Positions 1 through 5,755 of a stretch of 5,870 nt of DNA are shown here, in pieces. The stretch comes from Cryomorphaceae bacterium. GTDB taxonomy: Bacteria; Bacteroidota; Bacteroidia; Flavobacteriales_G; Salibacteraceae. Below the pieces are notes generated by a model. It did not search any database, was not told the DNA's origin, and saw only the letters and a list, made by a program, of their open reading frames with translations. Each line of letters begins with the position of its first letter. Position 1 is the first letter of the stretch. The stretch spans positions 1 through 5,870 of the forward strand of contig PXEK01000356.1 of NCBI GenBank assembly GCA_003564735.1, written 5' to 3'. A program made the position numbers and the translations under genes.

Positions 1-365
1 AAGTGGTGCTCACATGAAGAGTTCACCGTGATGTTTTTCTCCACCAGCATGCGGTTGTATTGGTATTTATTTTCAAAGGTTGCCATACCCGGCTTATGCT
101 TGGGGTCGAGACCCTTAAATATTTCTTTTACATACATTTTGGCTACCCGTCGCGGAGTACCTCTCAGGCTATCATCCGTTAAATCCAAACCCAAAGTTTC
201 CATGATTTTACCAAAATAGCCTTCAATGCGCTCCATTTTTTCCTCGTCACTCAGGTTGAAGGCGTCCGGGGTCATTGGCGTATCTATAGAAGTCATGGTA
301 TGTGTATCGCCAATTTCGTCAATAGTTAGGGTATCATTTTTATCGTTGTCTTTCATAAAACTCAT
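1..365 (-). CDS. folE: GTP cyclohydrolase I (FolE), N-terminal part, cut by the left window edge
   Basis: This cytosolic enzyme converts GTP to 7,8-dihydroneopterin triphosphate, the first step of tetrahydrofolate (and tetrahydropterin) synthesis. I translated the reverse strand by hand: 121 codons are present before the edge and no stop occurs. Visible family features are the TPRRVAKMY helix (about residues 70-78), the following EIFKGLDP segment (81-88), and NSSCEHH at 115-121. In the E. coli enzyme the equivalent Cys110 and His113 bind zinc and His112 is catalytic; here they are Cys118, His121 and His120. The first 40 or so residues are a variable, acidic, Thr/Met-rich extension, usual for this family. 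The start is ATG at 365; a second in-frame ATG at 356 (codon 4) is equally usable. The gene is divergent from the binding protein at 633, with a good -7 box at 456-449. The remaining C-terminal part lies outside the window. Confidence 0.95.
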   Translation of the reverse strand, partial: MSFMKDNDKNDTLTIDEIGDTHTMTSIDTPMTPDAFNLSDEEKMERIEGYFGKIMETLGLDLTDDSLRGTPRRVAKMYVKEIFKGLDPKHKPGMATFENKYQYNRMLVEKNITVNSSCEHH

Positions 366-448
366 GTTACTAATATTTTTAGCGTTGCACTAAAGTGCCT
401 AAGAATTGCATATTTCAAACAATTCATTATACAGCCTCAAACGGGCGG

Positions 449-456
449 CAAAGGTA
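449..456 (-). promoter_or_regulatory. Putative folE promoter, -7 box TACCTTTG
   Basis: Read on the minus strand this is TACCTTTG, an exact match to the Bacteroidetes consensus TAnnTTTG. It would start transcription near 442 and leave a leader of roughly 75 nt before the ATG at 365. The -33 element is weak: only a CTTTAT-like stretch lies about 18 bases upstream, where TTTG is expected. The call rests on the -7 match and its position in the divergent gap. Confidence 0.55.
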
Positions 457-477
457 ATTGTTTAGATTGAATATAAA

Positions 478-521
478 GTAGGTTTCTCCTACCGGTTTTA
501 CTTTGTGAAACTACGTCGTAG
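478..521. repeat. Two small inverted repeats in the folE / binding-protein intergenic region
   Basis: GTAGG-TTTCT-CCTAC (478-492) and CTACG-T-CGTAG (511-521) are each perfect 5-bp-arm inverted repeats. The first sits upstream of the folE -7 box, about where a -33 element or operator would lie. The second lies between the two divergent promoters. The arms are short enough to occur by chance, so an operator role is only a possibility. The rest of this gap (366-632) holds the two promoter boxes and AT-rich leader DNA; I see no small gene in it. Confidence 0.25.
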
Positions 522-592
522 CGTTATGAATATAAGGCTCGTATTTACATAAACATAACTATCAATAATATTTTACCGCACGGTTAAAAATG

Positions 593-600
593 TACTTTTG
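593..600 (+). promoter_or_regulatory. Putative promoter of the solute-binding protein gene, -7 box TACTTTTG
   Basis: TACTTTTG exactly fits the Bacteroidetes TAnnTTTG element and is followed by GCAGC, a common context in this phylum. Transcription would begin around 606-608, giving a leader of about 25 nt before the ATG at 633. The -33 region has only a T-rich stretch (TTTTAC, 571-576) about 18 bases upstream, so the second element is weak. Confidence 0.6.
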
Positions 601-615
601 CAGCGCATTTATAAA

Positions 616-634
616 ACCAAAAATCACCAAAAAT
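616..634 (+). repeat. Direct repeat ACCAAAAAT x2 over the start codon
   Basis: ACCAAAAAT occurs at 616-624 and again at 626-634, a 10-bp period. The second copy runs into the ATG at 633. There is no Shine-Dalgarno sequence, so this A-rich leader probably acts as the unstructured ribosome-binding context usual in Bacteroidetes. The repeat itself may be chance in A-rich DNA. Confidence 0.35.
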
Positions 635-1472
635 GAAAAAGTCGATTATTTCGTTCGTTTTACTTGTAATGTGTTCGCCAATAGTTTGGGGACAAGATAG
701 TTGGGAAACAGCCAACAATAACGGTAGAGGCACTTTGAAGGTGTTTATTCAAGAAGAGCACCCCTTTGCTTTTTATGAGGAAGGAGAGTTTCAAGGCATT
801 GAAGTGGATATTTTGCGCAAGTTTGCCGATTGGGTTTACTCAAGACACAACGTACATCTTAATATTGAGTTTAAACGTTACCGTCAATTCATCAATTTAT
901 ATGAAGATGTAATGCAGTATGACCACGCGGTGGGTGCTGCTTTTGTCACTATTGATGAGTTGCGTTCCAAAGAGGTACAGTTTACGCCTACCTATTTACA
1001 GAATGCCTCTGTGTTGGTGAGTCCCGTAGGAGTAAAAACAATGACAGATTTTGATCGGTTTGAGTCTATATTTGGTGAAATGACGGCGCTGGTCATTAGG
1101 GGCACTACGCACGAGCGCCGATTACTTGAAATCCGCGACAACTACTTTCAAAACATGCGCGTGAAGTATGTTGAAGAAACACAGCAAATGCTTCCTCACT
1201 TGTTGAATGAAGAGGAGAGTTACTATGCTATGGTTGACTTAATAACGTTTTGGAGATTTGTGACGGCAAATTCAGGCGGGTTGAAAATTCACCGCGCAGC
1301 TACCGTTAGCCAAGAGCAATATGGTTTCATTTTACCTCACGATAGCGATTGGGAACCGTTATTTGACGCTTTTTTCAATGAGGGTTTTGGCTTTACCGCA
1401 AGTGAGGATTACGAGAATATTTTAAGAAAGTATTTGGGTGAAGAACTCGTACCTTCCGTAATAGTTCGGTAG
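633..1472 (+). CDS. Periplasmic solute-binding protein, family 3 (SBP_bac_3 / PBPb type II fold), orphan
   Basis: This is a secreted ligand-binding protein of the amino-acid-binding family 3, predicted at 279 residues, a normal length for a single two-lobed domain. Residues 1-20 are a Sec signal peptide (KK, hydrophobic stretch, likely SPase I cleavage after V-W-G). Cys14 lacks the lipobox context, so a lipoprotein is unlikely. The domain starts at GTLKVFI (33-39), with HPFAFYEEG and GIEVDILRKFADW (55-67) matching the family's 'PPF.F...G...G.dvDl...a' pattern. RSKEVQFTPTY (111-121) matches the R-xxx-V-x-F-S-xx-Y signature, with Arg111 at the ligand-carboxylate position. RGTTHE (156-161) is the phosphate-loop-like GT motif. 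Asp202 sits where family members bind the ligand amino group. The C-terminal ENILRKYLGEE fits the last helix. No permease or ATPase adjoins it: folE diverges and lptD converges. It may feed a distant transporter, act as a sensor, or be a relative of the MltF N-domain without the transglycosylase part. Ligand unknown. Confidence 0.85.
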   Translation: MKKSIISFVLLVMCSPIVWGQDSWETANNNGRGTLKVFIQEEHPFAFYEEGEFQGIEVDILRKFADWVYSRHNVHLNIEFKRYRQFINLYEDVMQYDHAVGAAFVTIDELRSKEVQFTPTYLQNASVLVSPVGVKTMTDFDRFESIFGEMTALVIRGTTHERRLLEIRDNYFQNMRVKYVEETQQMLPHLLNEEESYYAMVDLITFWRFVTANSGGLKIHRAATVSQEQYGFILPHDSDWEPLFDAFFNEGFGFTASEDYENILRKYLGEELVPSVIVR

Positions 1473-1478
1473 GGTATT

Positions 1479-1517
1479 TTTTGCAGCACTTTTGAGATTG
1501 AAGTAAATACTGCAGAA
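1479..1517. terminator. Imperfect hairpin between convergent genes
   Basis: TTTTGCAG (1479-1486) can pair with CTGCAGAA (1510-1517) with one mismatch, and inside it ACTT (1488-1491) pairs with AAGT (1501-1504) around a 9-nt loop. It lies just past the binding-protein stop and downstream of the lptD stop on the other strand, where a shared terminator would be expected. Neither strand has a clean T-run directly after the stem, so this is not a textbook intrinsic terminator. Confidence 0.3.
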
Positions 1518-1520
1518 TCA

Positions 1521-1545
1521 CAACTCAAGTTGGACACAGTTTTTT
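1521..1545 (+). terminator. Weak possible terminator for the binding-protein gene
   Basis: CAACT-CA-AGTTG (1521-1532) is a small perfect inverted repeat, followed after seven bases by a six-T run (1540-1545). The stem is short, the loop very tight, and the spacer before the T-run longer than usual. The T-run also overlaps the lptD stop codon (1546-1544 on the minus strand). This is a low-confidence call. Confidence 0.25.
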
Positions 1546-4198
1546 ATTGATCGAACCAGCTACGTCGACGCTGCAATTGTAAATCTTGAAGCATTGGCGA
1601 TTTCACCTGAATCAAAAAGTTGAATGAACGGCGAGGGCCAAAGGGAATGACATTTAGGTTGATTTGCCAACAGTGAAGATCCCTCATAATATTGAAAGAT
1701 GTAGTGGGTACCACTTGCATGTTTTCTACGTCGAGTCCTGATAAAAAGCCTGTTCGCCAACCCTCGGTGAGATTCACTTCACCCCTAAAGTTAAGTGTGT
1801 TTACTCGCTGAATGCCCCTGCCTTGGTTCGCGTAGGTAAAGTTGTAGTCGATACTCAGTCGCCACGGAACGTTAAAGTCGGCATACAAATGCGGGTTTTC
1901 TCTGATGTCGCGTTGTTGTGCGGGAGTACCTTTGTCTGTATCCGGGTTTTCTTTTTTTTCACCTTGCAGCGTAATACCCACTGCAGCAGCTATTCGTGTT
2001 ACTCTAAAAAGTTTTCCGTCGTCTCTAAATCTAAAAGTATTGATGGCTGTACCTTCCTCATTGAGAGCGTATGGATCCAGGGCCACATCACCTCGTACGT
2101 TGAGAATGTTGAACAGCGTGGTTCGCGCCTGAATATCTACTTGTGACATGTTGAGTGAATCGGCCAAGAAGTCATAATTCGTTCTCAAACTCAACATTTC
2201 TAAAATGGGAGACTTTGACAGTTCGCCGGTGGTGTCATTACGGCGTTTGTGCTTCATTTCAAGATTGTTTTGTAAATCGAACGTACCCACCAGTCGTTCT
2301 TGATTACTCGGCCCTTGATAAACACCTCCTTCATAAATGTTGAAGCGCCGGCCTAGGGTGTCATTACGTATATCGCGCATGTGACTCGGGTTGTCACCCC
2401 GTGAAAATACGGGAACGTAATTCATTCTAAAGTTGGGAGTCATCGTGTGCCTAATGGCCTTTACGTTCCCCTCTTTAAAAGTGTACATACCGTAAATTTT
2501 TGTGGCCATATCCAAGCCTAAGTTGTAGCTTCCGAATCGGTTAAACTCTTGAACGGTATCACGTATGACTCCGCTGATTTCAGGGTCAATACTTTGCCTG
2601 AAGGATTGAAATGTCCAAGTTTCTGTAATGTTGGCATTGGGTGTCCACGTCAGGTGACTTGTTTTAAAAGACCAGTTAATGGGTATGCTGTGACGCACCC
2701 CGTAAAGCATTTTATCAAAAGTATTTGAGCTGAGCAGCTCATCCTCTCTGGTTCTCAATCGGTTTTGAACGTCACCCGTGTAGGAAATACCTATACGTTC
2801 GTAAGATTTTGGAGAGCCCACCCTGTTTTTTCTTTCAAAAGGAAAAATACGTGACATGTTAAGTGTAGCTTGTGGGAGGGTAATATTTATGGTAGAGTCT
2901 CTTGAGTTTTGACTGTGGCTGGCACCAACCGTAAGGTTTAGTGGAACGGGCGAGTTTTTAAACTGTTTTGAGAATGAAATGTTCGATGAAAAGTCATTTT
3001 GAACCAAAGCGTCCATGTTGGTATTGAAGTCGTTATCATAAAAGTTGGCTGTCCCTGCATTTACCGAGGCTCTAAAATCGGTGGTCGGGCTGGCCTTTGG
3101 GTCTTGGTTGTGATTCCATTTTATAAAAAAGCTCTTATCCTTCCTGAACTCCGGTGTTTCAGGGTCGCCGTCGCGAGTGTTTAAGTAATCTATGTTTACC
3201 GTTCCGTTTGCCACATAACGTTTGTTGTATTGGGTGGTAGTGCGCGTTGCGTATGACAAGTTAGTATAAATATCACCGCGTATTTCAGTAGCCAGGTGGT
3301 CACTTATGCCCCAATAGTAACCCCCATCTTGCAAAAAGTAGCCCCTTGCGGGTGAATAACCGTATGAGGGAATTAATATTCCGTTTTGTTGATCTTCGCT
3401 ATTTGGGAAAAAGCCAAAGGGTAAAACAAGTGGCGTGGGAATATCTTCAATGCGCAGCTGTGCGGGACCGGTAATTATTTTGTCATTATCAATAAGCTTG
3501 AGCTTTGAGGCCTGAATGTGAAAGTGAGGGTTTAAATGGTTGCAGGTGGTGTATTTTCCGTCTTTGATAAACATGACATCTTTATTGAACTTTTTTATGT
3601 CATCACCATGAATGTAACCGTCATCTTGCTGAGTTACTACCTTTTTGATTTTTCCCTTTTGCGTTTCAAAATTGTAGCGCATGTGTTCTGCTTGAAATTC
3701 TTGCCCCCCGTCAATAAAAAGCGGATATCCGTAAACCGTCCCCGTCGTATCTTCCAATCCGTGAGCTGTCACAATACTTTTGTCAAAATCGATTTCAATA
3801 TAGGCTGCCTTCAATATGATAGACTCATAGTGAACCTCAGCTTTATGATACAAAAAAGCTTTTCGCAATTTCATATCTAAAATCATCGAGTCTTCAGCTT
3901 GGTACTCAACTTTGGATTCAAAGGGGGCTTTCTTTTCTTTGGGAGGAAGGGTGTCTTTGCTTAGTGTATCGGACTTTGCGGTTTCGGTAGTATCGTTTGG
4001 ATATATATTGTTGGTGTCGCTAATAATTAGTGAATCACTGTTTTGGTCAGAGCCCGACCGCGACTCTTCGGTATTTTCAGAATTACCGGCATTGTTTTCG
4101 TTTTGGGCATGTACGGAAGCAGAATGTACCGAAAACCCAAATAATGCTATTAACACGGCAAGGTGAAATAAATGTTTATGCGCCAAATGAAAGCCCAA
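1544..4198 (-). CDS. lptD: LPS-assembly protein LptD (OstA/Imp), outer-membrane translocon
   Basis: LptD forms the outer-membrane barrel that, with the plugging lipoprotein LptE, inserts lipopolysaccharide into the outer leaflet at the end of the Lpt bridge. Predicted 884 residues (E. coli 784). Residues 1-31 look like a Sec signal peptide with cleavage near S-V-H-A; its N-region holds four His and a single Lys. Residues 32-92 are an N/S/T/D/E-rich linker. About 93-230 is the OstA-like beta-jellyroll that receives LPS (FLYHKAEVHYES, AAYIEIDF, KYTTCNHLNPHFHI). From about 230 comes the family hallmark IPTPLVLPFGFFP (253-265), then NGILIPSYGYSPARGYF (272-288) and GGYYWGISDHL, followed by a long barrel of alternating strands to RDLHCWQINLNVIPFG (839-854) and the Arg-rich C-terminus. 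It has only two Cys, 219 and 843. There is no ATG start: an in-frame TAA at 4210-4208 limits the start to TTG at 4198 or TTG at 4186 (codon 5). It converges with the binding protein and diverges from the amidase. Confidence 0.93.
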   Translation of the reverse strand: MGFHLAHKHLFHLAVLIALFGFSVHSASVHAQNENNAGNSENTEESRSGSDQNSDSLIISDTNNIYPNDTTETAKSDTLSKDTLPPKEKKAPFESKVEYQAEDSMILDMKLRKAFLYHKAEVHYESIILKAAYIEIDFDKSIVTAHGLEDTTGTVYGYPLFIDGGQEFQAEHMRYNFETQKGKIKKVVTQQDDGYIHGDDIKKFNKDVMFIKDGKYTTCNHLNPHFHIQASKLKLIDNDKIITGPAQLRIEDIPTPLVLPFGFFPNSEDQQNGILIPSYGYSPARGYFLQDGGYYWGISDHLATEIRGDIYTNLSYATRTTTQYNKRYVANGTVNIDYLNTRDGDPETPEFRKDKSFFIKWNHNQDPKASPTTDFRASVNAGTANFYDNDFNTNMDALVQNDFSSNISFSKQFKNSPVPLNLTVGASHSQNSRDSTINITLPQATLNMSRIFPFERKNRVGSPKSYERIGISYTGDVQNRLRTREDELLSSNTFDKMLYGVRHSIPINWSFKTSHLTWTPNANITETWTFQSFRQSIDPEISGVIRDTVQEFNRFGSYNLGLDMATKIYGMYTFKEGNVKAIRHTMTPNFRMNYVPVFSRGDNPSHMRDIRNDTLGRRFNIYEGGVYQGPSNQERLVGTFDLQNNLEMKHKRRNDTTGELSKSPILEMLSLRTNYDFLADSLNMSQVDIQARTTLFNILNVRGDVALDPYALNEEGTAINTFRFRDDGKLFRVTRIAAAVGITLQGEKKENPDTDKGTPAQQRDIRENPHLYADFNVPWRLSIDYNFTYANQGRGIQRVNTLNFRGEVNLTEGWRTGFLSGLDVENMQVVPTTSFNIMRDLHCWQINLNVIPFGPRRSFNFLIQVKSPMLQDLQLQRRRSWFDQ

Positions 4199-4209
4199 AC
4201 TTTTAAGTT
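4198..4209. repeat. Palindrome-like AACTT-TT-AAGTT between lptD start and amidase -7 box
   Basis: Perfect 5-bp arms with a 2-bp centre. The repeat begins at the first base of the proposed lptD TTG start and ends on the first base of the amidase -7 box (4209-4216). It is placed where an operator could affect both genes, but the AT-rich sequence makes a chance occurrence plausible. Confidence 0.25.
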
Positions 4210-4216
4210 ATTTTTG
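4209..4216 (+). promoter_or_regulatory. Putative amidase promoter, -7 box TATTTTTG
   Basis: TATTTTTG exactly fits TAnnTTTG. Predicted transcription begins near 4222-4224, leaving a leader of about 50 nt before ATG 4273. The final G of the box is the first base of the GTG that would give the longest amidase reading frame, so that upstream GTG should lie outside the mRNA. No convincing TTG -33 element is visible 19-21 bases upstream. Confidence 0.5.
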
Positions 4217-4235
4217 TGACACCGGAAAACGGCTG

Positions 4236-4243
4236 CAAATCTA
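4236..4243 (-). promoter_or_regulatory. Putative lptD promoter, -7 box TAGATTTG
   Basis: On the minus strand 4243-4236 reads TAGATTTG, an exact TAnnTTTG match followed by CAGCC. Transcription would start near 4229, giving a leader of about 30 nt before TTG 4198. The -33 element is not evident. The box faces the amidase box at 4209-4216, so the two start points would lie only a few bases apart. Confidence 0.5.
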
Positions 4244-4252
4244 AACAACAAA

Positions 4253-4276
4253 ATGCTGAGAATATTGCTGCAATGA
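4253..4276 (+). other. Tiny upstream ORF (MLRILLQ) overlapping the amidase start
   Basis: ATG at 4253 opens a seven-codon frame that ends in TGA at 4274-4276. This stop overlaps the amidase ATG (4273-4275) as ATGA. The geometry is that of translational coupling, and it lies inside the predicted amidase leader. No ribosome-binding sequence is visible for it, and such short frames arise readily by chance. Confidence 0.2.
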
Positions 4277-5604
4277 AATATGAATTTTTGAAATACGGAG
4301 TCGTTTTAGTTTTACTCATTTTTGGTTGGCAAGCAAAAGTAGTGCCGCAGGATAATGGAGGTTATAAAATAAAGCGAATTGTTATTGATCCCGGGCACGG
4401 TGGTAAAGATCCGGGCGGTATAGGCACGGGGCGTTATAAAGCGACAGAGAGTGATGTGGTGTTGAAAGTAGGTTTGAAATTAAGAGATTATATCAATGAA
4501 TTTCTTCCTGAGGTTGAGGTGGTGATGACCAGAGAAACCGATGTGTTTTTAAAGCTCATTGAGCGAACCAAAATAGCCAATGAAGCTGAGGCCGATTTGT
4601 TTATTTCACTCCACTGCAATACGGTAGGTGACAAGCGCGCATACGGCTCTGAAACTTTTGTGTTGGGAATGCACAAAACTAAAGATAATTTGGAGGTGGC
4701 CAAGCGCGAGAACAAGGTGATATTTTTGGAGGAAAATTATGAGGAGAATTATGAGGGATTCGACCCTCGGTCACCCGAAAGTATGATTGCATTGAGTATG
4801 ATGCAAAGCGAATTTTTACATCAAAGTATCACGGTTGCAGGTCTTATACAAGAGCAGTTTAGAGAGAGGGTAGGAAGGCGAGATAGAGGTGTAAAGCAAG
4901 CGGGCTACTGGGTGATCTCCAGAACCATTATGCCCAGCGTGCTAGTGGAGCTGGGTTTTTTAACGAACCCCAAAGAGGAAGACTTTTTGAACAGCGAGCA
5001 AGGGGTGACTTACATGGCTTCAGCATTGTTTCGGGCATTTCGCGATTACAAAGAAATTATGGAGGCCGATGTTGAGGTAGTGGCTGAGAAAATCAGTAAA
5101 AAAGTAGAGAAAACCCAAGCAAGGGCAGAGAAAATTAAATCAGAAGAGGAGCAAAATACTCGTGAGGAACCCGAAGTCGTTGATTCTTCCGATTTTGCCG
5201 ATGCGCCCGCCGGAGAACAAACAGATGAGACAAAAAGTGAACGGTTGGTTAATGATTCGCCGTCGGGTGGTTCTGACCAAAATGGAAAAAGTGAACCAAA
5301 AGCAGAGAGTGCACTAAAAAATGCAGCCCAAAAGCTTAATAATAAACCGCATTTCAGGGTTCAACTAGCTTCGTCTGTTGACGCGATAAATGAGTACAAA
5401 AGTAAGTTTAAAGGTGTGGAAGCGGTGGAGGAGCTGAAGTTGGACGGCTCTTATAAATATGTAACGCCGCCCGTTGAAACTGAGCAAGCTGCCGTTGAGT
5501 TGCAGAGGAAAATTAGAAAAAGCGGAAATAAAGATGCATTTGTTATTGCGCTATTTCAAGAAAAACGTATTCCTTTGTCCCAAGCAAGAGATTTGTTGAA
5601 ATAG
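4273..5604 (+). CDS. N-acetylmuramoyl-L-alanine amidase (Amidase_3) with C-terminal SPOR-like domain
   Basis: This periplasmic zinc amidase cleaves the bond between MurNAc and L-Ala of peptidoglycan stems, typically for daughter-cell separation and wall turnover (AmiA/B/C family). With ATG 4273 it has 443 residues. Residues 1-22 form a signal peptide or anchor. The catalytic domain spans about 33-263. Zinc ligands are His42 (DPGHGG), Glu59 (TESDVVL) and His114 (ISLHCN), and the catalytic Glu226 lies in VLVELGFLTN, so the active site is complete. Residues about 135-190 are the insertion between the second His and catalytic Glu, which in E. coli AmiB/AmiC carries the autoinhibitory helix; FDPRSPES and the MMQSEFLHQS helix fit here. 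Residues 264-355 are a charged, probably coiled-coil then disordered linker. Residues 358-443 form a SPOR-related domain: FRVQLASS, then DGSYKY, KDAFVIALFQEKRI and the final ARDLLK, expected to bind denuded glycan at septa. A GTG at 4216 would add 19 residues but coincides with the promoter box and would displace the signal peptide. A MlaD-family gene follows. Confidence 0.93.
   Translation: MKYEFLKYGVVLVLLIFGWQAKVVPQDNGGYKIKRIVIDPGHGGKDPGGIGTGRYKATESDVVLKVGLKLRDYINEFLPEVEVVMTRETDVFLKLIERTKIANEAEADLFISLHCNTVGDKRAYGSETFVLGMHKTKDNLEVAKRENKVIFLEENYEENYEGFDPRSPESMIALSMMQSEFLHQSITVAGLIQEQFRERVGRRDRGVKQAGYWVISRTIMPSVLVELGFLTNPKEEDFLNSEQGVTYMASALFRAFRDYKEIMEADVEVVAEKISKKVEKTQARAEKIKSEEEQNTREEPEVVDSSDFADAPAGEQTDETKSERLVNDSPSGGSDQNGKSEPKAESALKNAAQKLNNKPHFRVQLASSVDAINEYKSKFKGVEAVEELKLDGSYKYVTPPVETEQAAVELQRKIRKSGNKDAFVIALFQEKRIPLSQARDLLK
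4729..4752 (+). repeat. 12-bp tandem duplication inside the amidase gene
   Basis: GAGGAAAATTAT is followed directly by GAGGAGAATTAT (11 of 12 bases identical), encoding EENY twice at residues 153-160. It falls in the insertion that carries the regulatory helix in related amidases. It is in frame and leaves the active site intact. Confidence 0.6.
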
Positions 5605-5755
5605 CGTGTTTTCCGGTTTGAGTACCTCTCAATATCCGCCAGTGTATTGACAAATAATCACGGGGAGAAGTTGAAAGTGTAAGAGTTGCAGGGATTTTTA
5701 GGTTGAAACTCAAAAGAAGAATACGGCAATCATATTTACGCTAAAAATAATTGTT
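5605..5755 (+). other. Intergenic gap between amidase and MlaD-family gene
   Basis: This gap of 151 bases has no gene, strong terminator or exact TAnnTTTG box. The only hairpin I see is TTGAG-TACCT-CTCAA (5618-5632), with no T-run after it. A degenerate box TATTTACG (5733-5740) lies 16 bases before the next start. Readthrough from the amidase promoter is therefore plausible but unproven. Confidence 0.4.

Noticed and set aside
28..219. Plus-strand open frame of 63 codons at the left edge
   Set aside because: It is the complement of folE, whose conserved motifs on the minus strand are unmistakable.
633..692. Possible lipoprotein signal (Cys14) in the binding protein
   Set aside because: The residues before Cys14 are L-V-M, lacking the small residue required at -1, and a clear SPase I site (V-W-G) follows.
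1823..2146. Plus-strand open frame of 107 codons opposite lptD
   Set aside because: It lies wholly within lptD on the other strand, has a low-complexity Cys/Ser/Phe-rich translation with no recognisable domain, and lacks its own promoter; it is an antisense shadow.
3536..3880. Plus-strand open frame of 114 codons opposite the lptD N-terminal domain
   Set aside because: Hydrophobic stretches come from reading beta-strand codons in antisense. The strong OstA-like domain on the minus strand explains the sequence.
3912..4166. Plus-strand open frame of 84 codons opposite the lptD signal peptide and linker
   Set aside because: No start context or family resemblance; the Ser-rich translation mirrors the acidic linker codons on the minus strand.
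4488..4715. Minus-strand open frame of 75 codons within the amidase
   Set aside because: It overlaps the catalytic domain with both zinc ligands encoded on the plus strand; antisense shadow.
4721..4728. TATTTTTG inside the amidase gene, an exact -7 box match
   Set aside because: It is in the middle of coding sequence with no gene starting downstream in a suitable position; AT-rich codons give such matches by chance.
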